Source of the DNA: Flavobacterium sp. UBA7665
GTDB taxonomy: Bacteria; Bacteroidota; Bacteroidia; Flavobacteriales; Flavobacteriaceae
Direction: 5' to 3'
NCBI GenBank assembly: GCA_002483285.1
Contig: DLHP01000001.1
Coordinates: 1-54,369 of the forward strand
Length of the DNA: 54,369 nt
Made by a program: the position numbers and the translations under genes
Shown: positions 26,665-35,527 of the stretch, piece after piece
How the letters are laid out: every line of letters starts with the position of its first letter
Position numbering within the stretch: the first letter of the stretch is position 1
The notes under the pieces: model-generated
What the model was told of the DNA's origin: nothing
The model's database searches: none
Seen by the model: the letters and a program-made list of their open reading frames with translations, nothing else

Positions 26665-28323
26665 TTACTTCATATCCATAAAGAACAATTTCCTGTTTGC
26701 CCTTGGCGTCGTACCGAAATTGTCCTTCCACCACACATTATCGTTGCGCAATGGTTTAGGCTTATCGTCAGGCTTCCTCCATTTTAACGATTCCCGGAAC
26801 GAAAAATGGCTAAACAAGCGCATGTATTCCCCTAAATAAATATCGGCAACGCGCTTGTTGTCTTTAATGACAAGCATGTTTTCATCGTTATCTGTTGTTG
26901 AAGCGTTACTGAAGTTTGCCGATCCCGTAATCACAATCGGATGCTTCCCAAGCGGGTCGATCAGCATGAATTTGTTGTGGATATAATTCACCTTACTGTT
27001 AAAACCCGTCAAGCGTTCTTTGACCCATCCAAGAAACTCATTGTCTTTAATAAAATCTCCAATGGCAAAGATATTCTGAGGCAGGTTGCGCAAATCCTGA
27101 ATGTCCTGTATTTCCTGATCCTTGGCAGGTCCGTCTGCCATAGCCCTTGTAGTTTTTTCAAGCAACGCAAATCGAAGTGGCGCCGTGCTGTTCCGATATA
27201 CATTTTTAAAGATGCTGTTGATCCCAAACGCAAAAGTCATAAACAACCCGCTTTTGGCACTGAATGCAAAGTCACTGTAAAGGTTCAGCGCATCCAACGT
27301 AGTGCGAGGGCTAAAAATACAGGTCGAATCGGCTGCAACACCATCATGAGGCAACGGCGAAATATTTTCAACAACCTTTTTCGTGGGAATCATTTTCTGG
27401 TTGCTTTTGAGGCACTCCCAATATTCGGCATATTTTTGGGCTACTGTAACATCTTGTATGACGTGGGCAGCATTCGAATGCCCGAATATCCCGCCTTGGG
27501 AAAAATTCATTCCGCCGGTCCATACCTCCTTTGGATTGTCACCTTCATATTTTACGATAAATTTGTTGTGTGATATATAGGAAGCGCCTTCAGTTCGCGG
27601 CGTACAATTATTAGTGAGCCCGCACAATGCAATCTTGCGCTCATTTTCAATCTTTGGGGAATCCTTGCGTGCATCATATACAATTTCAATATCAACTCCT
27701 CTTTCAATTGTCGTTTTAAGCAATCTCAAAAAGGGTTCATAATTGAATTCATAGGCAGCAATCCTGAGTTTATGTTTTCCTGCAACACACGAATTGACAA
27801 ACGATTCTACGGCTTCATAAATACCTCTTGAAAGCCATTCAAAAGCCCTGTTATGCGGCACATCAGCAGGCTTTACGTAGCCAAACCTTCTGATATATTC
27901 TTGCGAGGCAGCGGTACCCCTATTGAAATAAACATCATGATTTCCCGATTCAGGGGATTCAGTGGTGACTTTGATGGCTGTGGCAGCAATCGGCAGCAGA
28001 TTGCGCGGACTGCCTTTAAGTGCGGTTATGGTATACGTATAGGTATAACCGGGCTTGGCGGAATAGTCAGCCCACTGGAAGCTTTGGAACGGATGATCCT
28101 TGCTCGAATACAAGGAACCCGCTGGATAACCGGGGTCGGTTTCTTCAAATGCCTTCATACCCTCAAGGTATCCCGAATCATTGTCTTGCGGGTCGTCTCT
28201 ATGGATACTGAAACCCAATAAACCGTTGCATTTATTTTCAGGTAGATCAAATGCCAATACCACTACATAAGTGCCCGCTATCGCGTTGACCTTTAGACCA
28301 TTGGTTGTTTTCGTTTTTCTCAT
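26665..28323 (-). CDS. phospholipase D-like protein with an N-terminal beta domain
   Basis: 552 residues, no signal peptide. Residues about 1-125 look like a fibronectin-like beta sandwich (YTYTYTITALKG). Two PLD halves follow. Half 1: YISHNKFIVKYEG with His252 and Lys254, then VWTGGMNFSQGG. Half 2: IHNKFMLIDPLG with His449, Lys451 and Asp456, then VITGSANFSNAS. The Asp of the first HxKx4D is replaced (Tyr259), the second is complete. PLD enzymes hydrolyse phosphodiesters in lipids or nucleic acids. It has its own copy of the regulon leader (28469-28508) and follows the metzincin gene. It could be an effector or defence nuclease; I cannot tell lipase from nuclease. Confidence 0.8.
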   Translation of the reverse strand: MRKTKTTNGLKVNAIAGTYVVVLAFDLPENKCNGLLGFSIHRDDPQDNDSGYLEGMKAFEETDPGYPAGSLYSSKDHPFQSFQWADYSAKPGYTYTYTITALKGSPRNLLPIAATAIKVTTESPESGNHDVYFNRGTAASQEYIRRFGYVKPADVPHNRAFEWLSRGIYEAVESFVNSCVAGKHKLRIAAYEFNYEPFLRLLKTTIERGVDIEIVYDARKDSPKIENERKIALCGLTNNCTPRTEGASYISHNKFIVKYEGDNPKEVWTGGMNFSQGGIFGHSNAAHVIQDVTVAQKYAEYWECLKSNQKMIPTKKVVENISPLPHDGVAADSTCIFSPRTTLDALNLYSDFAFSAKSGLFMTFAFGINSIFKNVYRNSTAPLRFALLEKTTRAMADGPAKDQEIQDIQDLRNLPQNIFAIGDFIKDNEFLGWVKERLTGFNSKVNYIHNKFMLIDPLGKHPIVITGSANFSNASTTDNDENMLVIKDNKRVADIYLGEYMRLFSHFSFRESLKWRKPDDKPKPLRNDNVWWKDNFGTTPRANRKLFFMDMK

Positions 28324-28468
28324 TGCTTTTAATTTAAGTTCGACATTTGCGTATGGCGCAGTAGGTTATGTTGCTGCGTAGTGAACTCCTCAACTGAGAC
28401 CATAATAATCTCTTGGCGAGTCCATAAACATGTTGGCCATTTGGGAAGGCGTGTAATCGATAAAATTG

Positions 28469-28553
28469 GTGGTATTTAGACTAGGTATTATTTGTCTGTC
28501 ACGAATATATATATAAATAATATAGGTGTTAATTTATGTTAATAAAATTTGCT
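28469..28553 (-). promoter_or_regulatory. regulon leader C (before the phospholipase D gene)
   Basis: In gene orientation ATATTCGT (28508-28501), 24 bases, AATACCAC (28476-28469). The interval holds an inverted repeat AGAC...GTCT, and an upstream AATTTTATTAACAT block (28551-28538) is also found near leader B. TATATTCG resembles the -7 box TAnnTTTG with one change. About 146 bases upstream of the ATG. The same element precedes the operons at 31196 and 40780. Confidence 0.65.
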
Positions 28554-28557
28554 TTCA

Positions 28558-29235
28558 CTACCAATAATTCACATGCCGCGAAGCCCGAAACCACCACTTC
28601 TGCCACCCCGTAATATTCGTACCGCGCGAAGCACTATGGTTCATCAGGTTCGTCTTTTTCTTGCGGTGGAACAGCATGCAGGCATGGCTCACCTCATGCG
28701 TCAGCGTCGTGTCATCATTTAGGCCGGTTGGCGTAACGACCACAAAGTTGGTGAGCAGTCCCGAGGAACACCCACGCCATTGGTTGCCCTCGTTGGTTAC
28801 CGATTCTATTACGAAAACGGTTACCGGGCATACCAAAGGGATGTTGTCTGCAAAATCGGAATAAAACGCGCCGGCTTCGCCGAATTCCTTGAGGTAACCG
28901 CTGAAGGCACATTCAATGGTAAGCGCCGAATCGGGTGCCGCCTGGGGTATAAGGTAAATATGCGGCGCACCGTAGGTGAGGATTTTTGTATTGTATTTGC
29001 TTCTCAGGAGCGCATCCATCCGGGCCAACGAGGACTGGACTTCTGCGACCGATGCCAGCGGCTTTCCGCCCTTTCGGTGCAGTACGCATACCCTAATCCT
29101 AATTTTCTTTCGCATCCAGAATAAAAAGAGGCTTGACAGGCCACCGATTACGAAACCCACTATTTCCTCGACTATGTTTACGATGTCTCGCACAACGCCG
29201 CGAACGGCGTTGACTACACTTGAAAACCATCCCAT
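28558..29235 (-). CDS. membrane-anchored metzincin-like metalloprotease
   Basis: 225 residues. Residues about 20-41 are hydrophobic (IVEEIVGFVIGGLSSLFLFW) and followed by Arg/Lys, so one N-terminal anchor. HEVSHACMLFH (180-190) fits the zincin HExxHxxxxxH with a Met where metzincins have Gly, and TNLMNHSA (Met198) fits a Met-turn, so a metzincin fold is plausible. It lies 65 bases after the CxxCH lipoprotein gene on the same strand and is probably co-transcribed from leader A. The substrate is unknown; toxin or immunity roles are possible but unsupported. Confidence 0.65.
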   Translation of the reverse strand: MGWFSSVVNAVRGVVRDIVNIVEEIVGFVIGGLSSLFLFWMRKKIRIRVCVLHRKGGKPLASVAEVQSSLARMDALLRSKYNTKILTYGAPHIYLIPQAAPDSALTIECAFSGYLKEFGEAGAFYSDFADNIPLVCPVTVFVIESVTNEGNQWRGCSSGLLTNFVVVTPTGLNDDTTLTHEVSHACMLFHRKKKTNLMNHSASRGTNITGWQKWWFRASRHVNYW

Positions 29236-29300
29236 AATTTGTGTATTTAAATTGTTAATTTGAAGCGCCCGGCTACAGGCGCATCCGTTATACTAATTGC

Positions 29301-31196
29301 TTAATGCGTCATGTGAAGCGGCTTGAACCGGAGCCGCTCGACCAATACCCTCACGCCGGCGCAGTTAGTGTTGACAAGCGTCTCGAGGTCGTTGGCACGG
29401 CGCTGCAAATCGGCGAACTTCCTGCGACTGTCTGCCGATGGCCTTCCTGCGGGATCGGGAACAAACATAATCCCGTTGGGCCCGTCAAGGTCTATTGGCG
29501 TACCGGCAAGGGTACGTCCCGGCGTCCCGGTTAGGAATCCGGCCATGGTGGCCTCTACACCGAACGGCTTGGGATCGATCATCGTAAAGGAGGTCTGGGT
29601 TTCACCGCCATGGCATCCGCTGCAGGTATTGAGCGAGAAATTCTGACGTACGTTGTCGTCGGTAATAAACGATGCTGGGGTTGCGGAGCCCATACCGTTC
29701 CAATGGTGCGGACTTGTACCGGATGGGGTTCCGGCCGGAGGCGCCTGGGTGTGCGATTTCCCACCGCGGAATGGGGTAGCCTCAAACGCCAACGGTACCT
29801 CGTGCCGCGTGGCAAGGATGTCTGCGGCATTGGCATTGATGTAGCGTACGAGGCGCTGGACGTCGGCATTGTTAAGCTTGGCGTTGTATATTACCGCCGG
29901 TTCCTGCTGTACCGTAACCTCATTGAATTGGTGGGTTGCGGCGTCGAGGGTAAACTCACGCAACTGCCAGGGCGACCCCATTGCAATCTCATTGGTACGG
30001 AGTTGGTTCAGTGAGCTTTGGTTGGGCTTGGATGGGCTGGTGCCGCATTTGGTGAACTGGTCGGTAATGGCCTGGAGCGCCAGGTTATAAGGCTCACTTC
30101 CGATGGCCATGTCCTTGAGGTCGTACCATTGCCTCGCGTAGGCCTTGACTGCGGCACAGCTCTTTTTGGGGATGCCATACTCAAAAATGATGTTGAATTC
30201 CCTGGCCGCGCAGTTGTTCATCATACAAAATACGAACCTTCCCTCGCCTGCATTGGAGAAGCCATAGCCGCTGTTGCCCCGCAAGTCCAGGCGGTTTACG
30301 ATGGCCAGTAGCCGGAAGGGTGCGGCGCGCATGTCGAGTTTGCCTGCCGGGACATGGGGCAAAGGCAGGGTTGCACTCTGGCTGGCCGTCCTCCAGGTAG
30401 CCAGTACGGTGTTCATATTGGTACGGGCGGCGACGGTTTCCCCGTTGACCACCTTTGTGGTTGCCCAGTTCAGGAGCCAATTTTCGGTAAAATCGGAAAG
30501 CGCCACATCATCGACCAAGGCGCCGGGCGTTGTGGAGGCGAGGTTTTTCATGAGGGTCTTGAACGTCCAGGCACCGTCTACATTGCCGGTTTTGGTGCAG
30601 GAGTTCCAGGTACGTGTTGGGTCTTCGACAACGCCAAGGTTGGTCACCATGAGGCTGTGGTCCTTGAGTTCTGGCGCGCCCGGAAGCACAAAGGGCGGCA
30701 GCTTGATTTTCTTGCCCGCACGGAACGATTCGATGTCTAACGGGCGCCTGTCTTTTAGCATCCCTACCACAGCGCGGCCTTCAAATTCTAGGAGCGGCTG
30801 TTTCAAGCGCTTGTTGGATTCTAAAAACGATGCCTCGAGCTCCTGGGAATCGTCTTTTACCTTAGCGGTAAACTCGAGGTCGCCCTTTTTGAGGTCTCCT
30901 CCTTTCCCGTCGTCGCGGAGCACTACTTTTTCATCGCCCACATTAACGGCGAGGAAAGCCGATTTGACGGCGTTGGGCGGAAATTTGGCGGTGACGAGCA
31001 CAAATCCGGCATCGCCTTCGGCTTTCTGGATAAAAACGTCGGACGCAATGGGCGGCAGCATTTCGAATTTGGGATCGACGGACTCGGACGATGCGGTTTC
31101 GTCTCCCGAATCGTGCTTTTCATTGCAGGAATTGCACGAAGTAAAAAAGGCGCCGGCGCAAAATATGGCCAGCATAACAATTGCAGATTTTTTCAT
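29301..31196 (-). CDS. large lipoprotein with a single CxxCH motif
   Basis: 631 residues from the ATG at 31196; the frame extends 59 codons further but the residues there are not signal-like. Signal peptide ends with FFTSC, so Cys20 is lipidated. A beta-domain follows (FVLVTAKFPPNAVKSAFLAV, LRDDGKGGDLKKGD). Near residue 530, NTCSGCHGGETQ is a haem-c-type CxxCH. The central region (RLDLRGNSGYGFSNAGEGRF) is conserved-looking but not assigned. Proteins of this plan are known as hypothetical lipoproteins of myxobacteria and Bacteroidota. First gene of the operon behind leader A, with the metzincin downstream. Confidence 0.7.
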   Translation of the reverse strand: MKKSAIVMLAIFCAGAFFTSCNSCNEKHDSGDETASSESVDPKFEMLPPIASDVFIQKAEGDAGFVLVTAKFPPNAVKSAFLAVNVGDEKVVLRDDGKGGDLKKGDLEFTAKVKDDSQELEASFLESNKRLKQPLLEFEGRAVVGMLKDRRPLDIESFRAGKKIKLPPFVLPGAPELKDHSLMVTNLGVVEDPTRTWNSCTKTGNVDGAWTFKTLMKNLASTTPGALVDDVALSDFTENWLLNWATTKVVNGETVAARTNMNTVLATWRTASQSATLPLPHVPAGKLDMRAAPFRLLAIVNRLDLRGNSGYGFSNAGEGRFVFCMMNNCAAREFNIIFEYGIPKKSCAAVKAYARQWYDLKDMAIGSEPYNLALQAITDQFTKCGTSPSKPNQSSLNQLRTNEIAMGSPWQLREFTLDAATHQFNEVTVQQEPAVIYNAKLNNADVQRLVRYINANAADILATRHEVPLAFEATPFRGGKSHTQAPPAGTPSGTSPHHWNGMGSATPASFITDDNVRQNFSLNTCSGCHGGETQTSFTMIDPKPFGVEATMAGFLTGTPGRTLAGTPIDLDGPNGIMFVPDPAGRPSADSRRKFADLQRRANDLETLVNTNCAGVRVLVERLRFKPLHMTH

Positions 31197-31469
31197 GGTA
31201 CAGTATTTTATGTTTGAATGTTTGGTACTGACAAATAGTGGCACCAACAGCCCGTATGGGAAGTTCTGGTGCTTTAACGTGGGGTGCGCTAAAAAAACGT
31301 AGCGCGGGCTTGATGTGTCCTTAAAACGGTGCGGGACAATGGGCTTATGCGAAGCGACTGGCGATGGAAACAACCAGAGGCCTTATTGCAAATTTGCTTA
31401 TTGCCAGCTTATCTGGTGCATAAGCAATGAGCATTGCGTGAAACAATGGCGCATTGTCCGGTAAAAAGT

Positions 31470-31580
31470 GTGGTATTTTTTTGGTTCGGGATCGAAACCA
31501 AAACGAATATATAAAAAGAATGGATAAGACGCAGTTTGGATGGTATAAATGTTAATATTTGTTGATAACTCGCTGGTAAT
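31470..31580 (-). promoter_or_regulatory. regulon leader A (before the CxxCH lipoprotein)
   Basis: In gene orientation ATATTCGT (31510-31503), 25 bases, AATACCAC (31477-31470). The interval contains the inverted repeat TTTGGTT...AACCAAA. Further upstream there is partial identity with leader B over about 70 bases. It lies 274 bases before the chosen ATG. Confidence 0.65.
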
Positions 31581-31708
31581 TAACAATTAATCCTACAATA
31601 GTTTAAATATATGGGTGGCAATCCAATTTATGAAATAGAAACTCAATCGGGCGCTAAGGGGAACAAAAGTTGCTCCAAATCCCAAACGCTGACCGACAAC
31701 CGTAAACC

Positions 31709-31739
31709 AAAAAAAGACCCCAGCAAAAGCCAAAGTCTT
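31709..31739 (-). terminator. possible terminator, minus strand
   Basis: In minus orientation AAGACTTTGGC and GCTGGGGTCTT pair over 11 bp (four G-U) around a TTTT loop, followed by a run of seven T. It lies 150 bases past the SRPBCC stop; the symmetric hairpin at 31843 is nearer. Confidence 0.45.
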
Positions 31740-31842
31740 CCTTTATTCTCTAATCTAATAAAACCGACCACCGCTCCGGCAATCATTTATTCCGCTGCGC
31801 TCCATACCGTTTTGCCATCGCGCCTTCTGGCCCCATCGCTAA

Positions 31843-31865
31843 AACAGTTCACTGAACTGTTTTTT
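31843..31865 (-). terminator. symmetric terminator after the SRPBCC gene
   Basis: AACAGTT (31843-31849) and AACTGTT (31855-31861) form a stem with a 5-base loop, with T runs on the plus side and AAAA on the other. It is 25 bases past the stop of the SRPBCC gene. Confidence 0.5.
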
Positions 31866-31889
31866 AACGCTCGGTCCTGCCTCGGGTCA

Positions 31890-32810
31890 TCATTCAACAT
31901 TCTTAAAAACCTCCACCCCATTCCCAGTAGTCACCAACCCAAACAAACTCTTCTGCACCAACTCCTCCCAACCCCAAGAACACCCACCGAAACATTCAAA
32001 AGCCGGTACCAAGCCATGGTGTGTAAAACGCAGCTGCGTCTTCTTGTCGATTGGGGTAATCTCGAAAGTGATTGTGGTACCCGTCCATTCGGATGGATTT
32101 TCATAGCCCTTGAGCTTGCTGTCTATTACGAGCCAGGTGACCATTTCGTTGGGCATGAGCCCGGTGACGCGCTGCCGTGAATAGTGGACGTCTTTCATGC
32201 GGTAGCTGAATTCGTCGCCTAGTGCCTGTGTAGGACCCGAAACCTCGCCATGCCACCAGCCACTTACATTGTTGACGGCCGCATAAACCTCGGTAGGGCT
32301 TTGGTCTACAAAAAATGTCGTGGTGAAGCCGGGTTGGGACAATGCCTTCTCGTCCTCGGTGGTGGGATTCCCTGTACTGTTGGGATTGCCCTTGCCTGTG
32401 GTGATCAGGTTGTAGAGGCTTTCGCCGATGTAAGTCTGCCAGGCCTTTTGGCAGATGTCGTAACATTCATAGGTGGGCACGAGACCGATTTGGGTGAACG
32501 TCAATTGGGTCTGGCCATCTTTTTCGGAGATTTCGAAGACGAGGCGGTTGCCCTTCCATTCCTTTTTATCATGGGTAAAGCTGAAATGGTTGTCGATGAC
32601 GGTCCAGGCTACCTTTTGGTTGGGCACGAGCTGGGTGACCTCGAGCGTGCAGCGGTGCACATCCTGGTAGTGGTAATGCCAGCGGCTGCCCAGTTGGGTG
32701 GTGTCGCCCTGGATCTCCTCGCTCCACCAGGCGCGCGGGTTGTTGATGGCATCGAATACTTGGGCGGCGCTTTGGGCCACGGTGATAGTGGTAGTGAAAT
32801 TGTCTTGCAT
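31890..32810 (-). CDS. tandem SRPBCC (AHSA1-like) domain protein
   Basis: 306 residues with two homologous SRPBCC/START-type domains: FTTTITVAQSAAQVFDAINN...WWSEEIQGDT (about 4-150) and FTTTFFVDQSPTEVYAAVNN...WWHGEVSGPT (about 165-305). Each has the AHSA1-type pattern of a hydrophobic cavity and a G(W)xxY-like C-terminal helix. The family binds hydrophobic ligands or acts in stress signalling; function is not specified. The divergent GlxA-type regulator at 32990 may control it. Genes here look like ordinary chromosome, unlike the flanking leader-bearing operons. Confidence 0.85.
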   Translation of the reverse strand: MQDNFTTTITVAQSAAQVFDAINNPRAWWSEEIQGDTTQLGSRWHYHYQDVHRCTLEVTQLVPNQKVAWTVIDNHFSFTHDKKEWKGNRLVFEISEKDGQTQLTFTQIGLVPTYECYDICQKAWQTYIGESLYNLITTGKGNPNSTGNPTTEDEKALSQPGFTTTFFVDQSPTEVYAAVNNVSGWWHGEVSGPTQALGDEFSYRMKDVHYSRQRVTGLMPNEMVTWLVIDSKLKGYENPSEWTGTTITFEITPIDKKTQLRFTHHGLVPAFECFGGCSWGWEELVQKSLFGLVTTGNGVEVFKNVE

Positions 32811-32948
32811 GATATCTGGTTTTTGTTATTTGAGCAATTGCTGTTGGGCGGTGTGGTACGCGAGGTGTTGTTTTGATTTGATGTTGGTATGGCAAAGTTA
32901 TGGCCCTGGATTGGGATTAGGAGGGTGTAAAACAGACTTTATGGCGGG

Positions 32949-32979
32949 TTGATTTGGACACGGATTCCTTTTATCTTTG
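32949..32979 (+). promoter_or_regulatory. promoter of the GlxA-type regulator
   Basis: TTG (32949-32951), 20-base spacer, TATCTTTG (32972-32979) is an exact TTG/TAnnTTTG promoter. The ATG is only 10 bases past the -7 box, so the mRNA has almost no leader. Confidence 0.6.
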
Positions 32980-32989
32980 GAAAAAAAGA

Positions 32990-33964
32990 ATGATGAAACA
33001 GTTGACCATAGTAGTGCCCGAGGGCGAGAACAACCTGAGCAGCATTTCGGGCGCGTATGAGATTTTTAGTAAGGCGAATGCGTATTGGAGCGACAAGCAT
33101 GGCGCGGCGCTGTTCGAGATCAGGCTCGCGGGCGTATCGGCGCTGGTGGATTTCAACGGCGGGCTGTTCAGCGTGAGGCCGCAATTGCAGCTTTCTGATA
33201 TTGGCGCTACCGACCTGATTATCATCCCTTCACTCAACCACAATTACGATTTGGCTTTAGATGGTAATGCCGCATTGGTATCGTGGTTGCGAAGGCAGTA
33301 CGCCAACGGGGCCTCGATCGCCACGATCTGTACCGGGGCGTTCCTGCTCGCGGCTGCGGGATTGCTGGAAGGCAAGGGTTGTTCTACGCATTGGTCGGTC
33401 ACCGAGCAGTTCAGGCAGCGCTTCCCTGGCGTGCGGTTGCAGGCCGACCGGCTCATCACCGACGAACACGGCCTCTACACCAACGGCGGCGCGTATTCGT
33501 TCCTGAACCTGATGGTATACCTCGTGGAGAAATACTATGACCGGCAGACGGCGGTGTATTGCGCCAAGGTGTTCCAGATTGAGATAGACCGCAACACCCA
33601 GTCCCAGTTTGCCATCTTTACCGGGCAGAAGGCGCATGGTGACGAGGTGGTACGGCAGGCGCAGGAATATATCGAGGACAACCTGGAGGAGAAAATCACC
33701 ATAGAGGCGCTGTCATCGAGGCTCAATGTGGGGCGACGCAATTTTGACCGTAGGTTTATCAAAGCTACGGGGAATACGCCGCTCGAGTATGCGCAGCGCG
33801 TAAAGGTGGAGGCTGCTAAGAAGGCTTTTGAGACCAACCGGAAAACGGTGAGCGAAATCATGTATGAGGTGGGCTATGCCGATGTGAAGGCGTTTAGGGA
33901 GGTTTTTAGAAGGGTTACGGGGATGTCGCCTTTGGAGTATCGGGGGAAGTTTGGGAGGGGTTGA
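32990..33964 (+). CDS. GlxA family transcriptional regulator (DJ-1/PfpI plus AraC HTH)
   Basis: 324 residues from 32990; the frame is open upstream but those codons lie in the promoter. Residues about 1-185 are a DJ-1/PfpI-like domain (LTIVVPEGENNLSS..., with ATICTGAFLLAAAGLL holding the nucleophile-elbow Cys). Residues about 215-320 are an AraC-type double HTH (ITIEALSSRLNVGRRNFDRRF, then TVSEIMYEVGYADVKAFREVF). It is a DNA-binding regulator of the GlxA/FtrA family; the Cys may sense a metabolite or be vestigial. The divergent SRPBCC gene is a candidate target. Confidence 0.88.
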   Translation: MMKQLTIVVPEGENNLSSISGAYEIFSKANAYWSDKHGAALFEIRLAGVSALVDFNGGLFSVRPQLQLSDIGATDLIIIPSLNHNYDLALDGNAALVSWLRRQYANGASIATICTGAFLLAAAGLLEGKGCSTHWSVTEQFRQRFPGVRLQADRLITDEHGLYTNGGAYSFLNLMVYLVEKYYDRQTAVYCAKVFQIEIDRNTQSQFAIFTGQKAHGDEVVRQAQEYIEDNLEEKITIEALSSRLNVGRRNFDRRFIKATGNTPLEYAQRVKVEAAKKAFETNRKTVSEIMYEVGYADVKAFREVFRRVTGMSPLEYRGKFGRG

Positions 33965-34082
33965 TGGGCATTCTTTAAGTCGCGGCCTGCCAATCGACCC
34001 CCTAATTTTTTAAGTATGCCAGAGCGGCATTTTTTATGCGCCAAAATGATAAAGGCAATTATTTGGATGGCTTTCATCATTT

Positions 34083-34676
34083 CTAGGCGGCGTTGTTTCT
34101 TTTGATTATCGGGATGAATTCGACCAAAGAGAAAATACAAACCGATAATGACATTACCAATACCACGTAAAAGATTACAAACAGGTCGGTGTTGTGTTTT
34201 ATGGAATCAGGGTCCCAGATTCTCATGTAGTCGCCTGAGGTCCTGTCGGAAAGCAGGAAGTCTTCGCAGCTAGTCCCTTCAAGTATAATACCTTTATTTT
34301 CAGTGCAGGTCCTGATGGATTCTGGCGTAAGTTCGCCGGTAATGACTGTTTCGCCTTCGAGGCATTCAATTTTTTTGAGGTGGTTTTGGGTATGGTCATA
34401 ATACAGCCAGCTCGAAGAGATAAGCAGGATAAATGACCCAATGAACACGATCATGACGCCCAGTTTATTTTGTTTGCTCCAAACGAAAACCAACACCTTG
34501 ATGAATAGAAATATGGCGAGGCAGATCCATTGAGTCATGTTATAAATGAATTCCTTTTGTTCGATGACATCGGGCAGGACATTACGCAAAGAGGTCCCAA
34601 ATGCGGCAAAGAGTGTAAGTACCACCTCGATGGCGCCGGTAAGTATTAAAGTGGAGGTCTGTTTTTGTGTTGCCAT
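34083..34676 (-). CDS. membrane protein of the patatin/M15 operon
   Basis: 197 residues from the ATG at 34676, 4 bases after the stop of the upstream gene; longer starts overlap that gene. Four hydrophobic helices: about 10-30, 45-62, 68-88 and 160-180. A loop of about 70 residues between helices 3 and 4 contains four Cys-bearing segments (IECLEGE, IRTCTEN, TSCEDF) and would face one side of the membrane. No family recognised. Last gene of the seven-gene run starting at 40780. Confidence 0.6.
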   Translation of the reverse strand: MATQKQTSTLILTGAIEVVLTLFAAFGTSLRNVLPDVIEQKEFIYNMTQWICLAIFLFIKVLVFVWSKQNKLGVMIVFIGSFILLISSSWLYYDHTQNHLKKIECLEGETVITGELTPESIRTCTENKGIILEGTSCEDFLLSDRTSGDYMRIWDPDSIKHNTDLFVIFYVVLVMSLSVCIFSLVEFIPIIKRNNAA

Positions 34677-34680
34677 AAGA

Positions 34681-35454
34681 TTAAAACTCATAGTTAAACT
34701 TCTTTCCCGGAGACTTGATGTAAATCTGACTCTGGTGAACCATCTTTTTAGAGACATGATCGTAAAGCAGTACGATGAATGGGCCGGTATATATACGCTC
34801 AACACGTTTGTCCATGCCTTTCTGCCATGGCAAAGCGAATGATTCTAATGACCCGAGACAGTCGTTGATATTGAGCCATTGTTTGTCATGACAAGGGCGA
34901 AGCATCGTTGACACGCGTATAAACCATTTAGGAAATATGTACACTTTGTAATGATTGGGATTTTTTTTTCCGAATTTAATGTTGATGTCTAAGTAGTTAT
35001 TTGGTCCGGTATTGTTGATTTTCTTTTTTACTATTACATTTTTTTCCTTCATCCTTGCTGAAATATCTTTGATTTCTTTTGGGGACAACCCGGCGCGATT
35101 GTCGTCAATAAGGTTGGCGCTGTTCACATATCCCAGGATACTCTCCATTGCTTGGGTCGCCTTATCCTTTGGCAGCTCATCGATGGTGTTGATTAACCCG
35201 TTTATCACCCTACGCCTTGCCTGAAAAATAGAGTCTGTTACCATTGCTTTTTTATATTCTGCACTTTTCTTACCCTTGCTTTTGGCAATTTTTGATACGT
35301 TGTAATAGCTTGCGTCCATAAATATGATATGCGCCCTTCGTACTGCCAAAATTAGAGAGTCAGTTATTTGTATGCGATCACTTTGTTGGGAATAGCTTGT
35401 AAAACATTGTAGCAACAGAATGATAATAGTGATGCTTAAGTGGCACTTTTTCAT
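34681..35454 (-). CDS. exported protein of unknown function
   Basis: 257 residues with a signal peptide (about 1-22, ending SYSQ). The mature part is mixed helix and strand with Lys-rich segments (AKSKGKKSAEYKKA) and the block LRPCHDKQWLNIND. No motif or family recognised. It sits between the M15 peptidase and a four-helix membrane protein, in the same operon. Confidence 0.6.
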   Translation of the reverse strand: MKKCHLSITIIILLLQCFTSYSQQSDRIQITDSLILAVRRAHIIFMDASYYNVSKIAKSKGKKSAEYKKAMVTDSIFQARRRVINGLINTIDELPKDKATQAMESILGYVNSANLIDDNRAGLSPKEIKDISARMKEKNVIVKKKINNTGPNNYLDINIKFGKKNPNHYKVYIFPKWFIRVSTMLRPCHDKQWLNINDCLGSLESFALPWQKGMDKRVERIYTGPFIVLLYDHVSKKMVHQSQIYIKSPGKKFNYEF

Positions 35455-35527
35455 ACTTTATTTTTTTTATTTACAATGGTAATTTTAAGGAAATTGGATA
35501 TTTATAGTTTGGGTATCAAACCGGCAA

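Noticed and set aside
28385..28540. Short minus-strand frame ending SPRDYYGLS before the PLD gene
   Set aside because: Reads protein-like for about 40 residues but has no start codon and overlaps regulon leader C.
30274..31302. 342-codon plus-strand ORF
   Set aside because: Long because it mirrors the CxxCH lipoprotein gene; Ser/Arg-rich with no signal or domain.
31611..32180. 189-codon plus-strand ORF
   Set aside because: Antisense to the SRPBCC gene and crosses two hairpin terminators; low-complexity Ser/Thr/Pro product.
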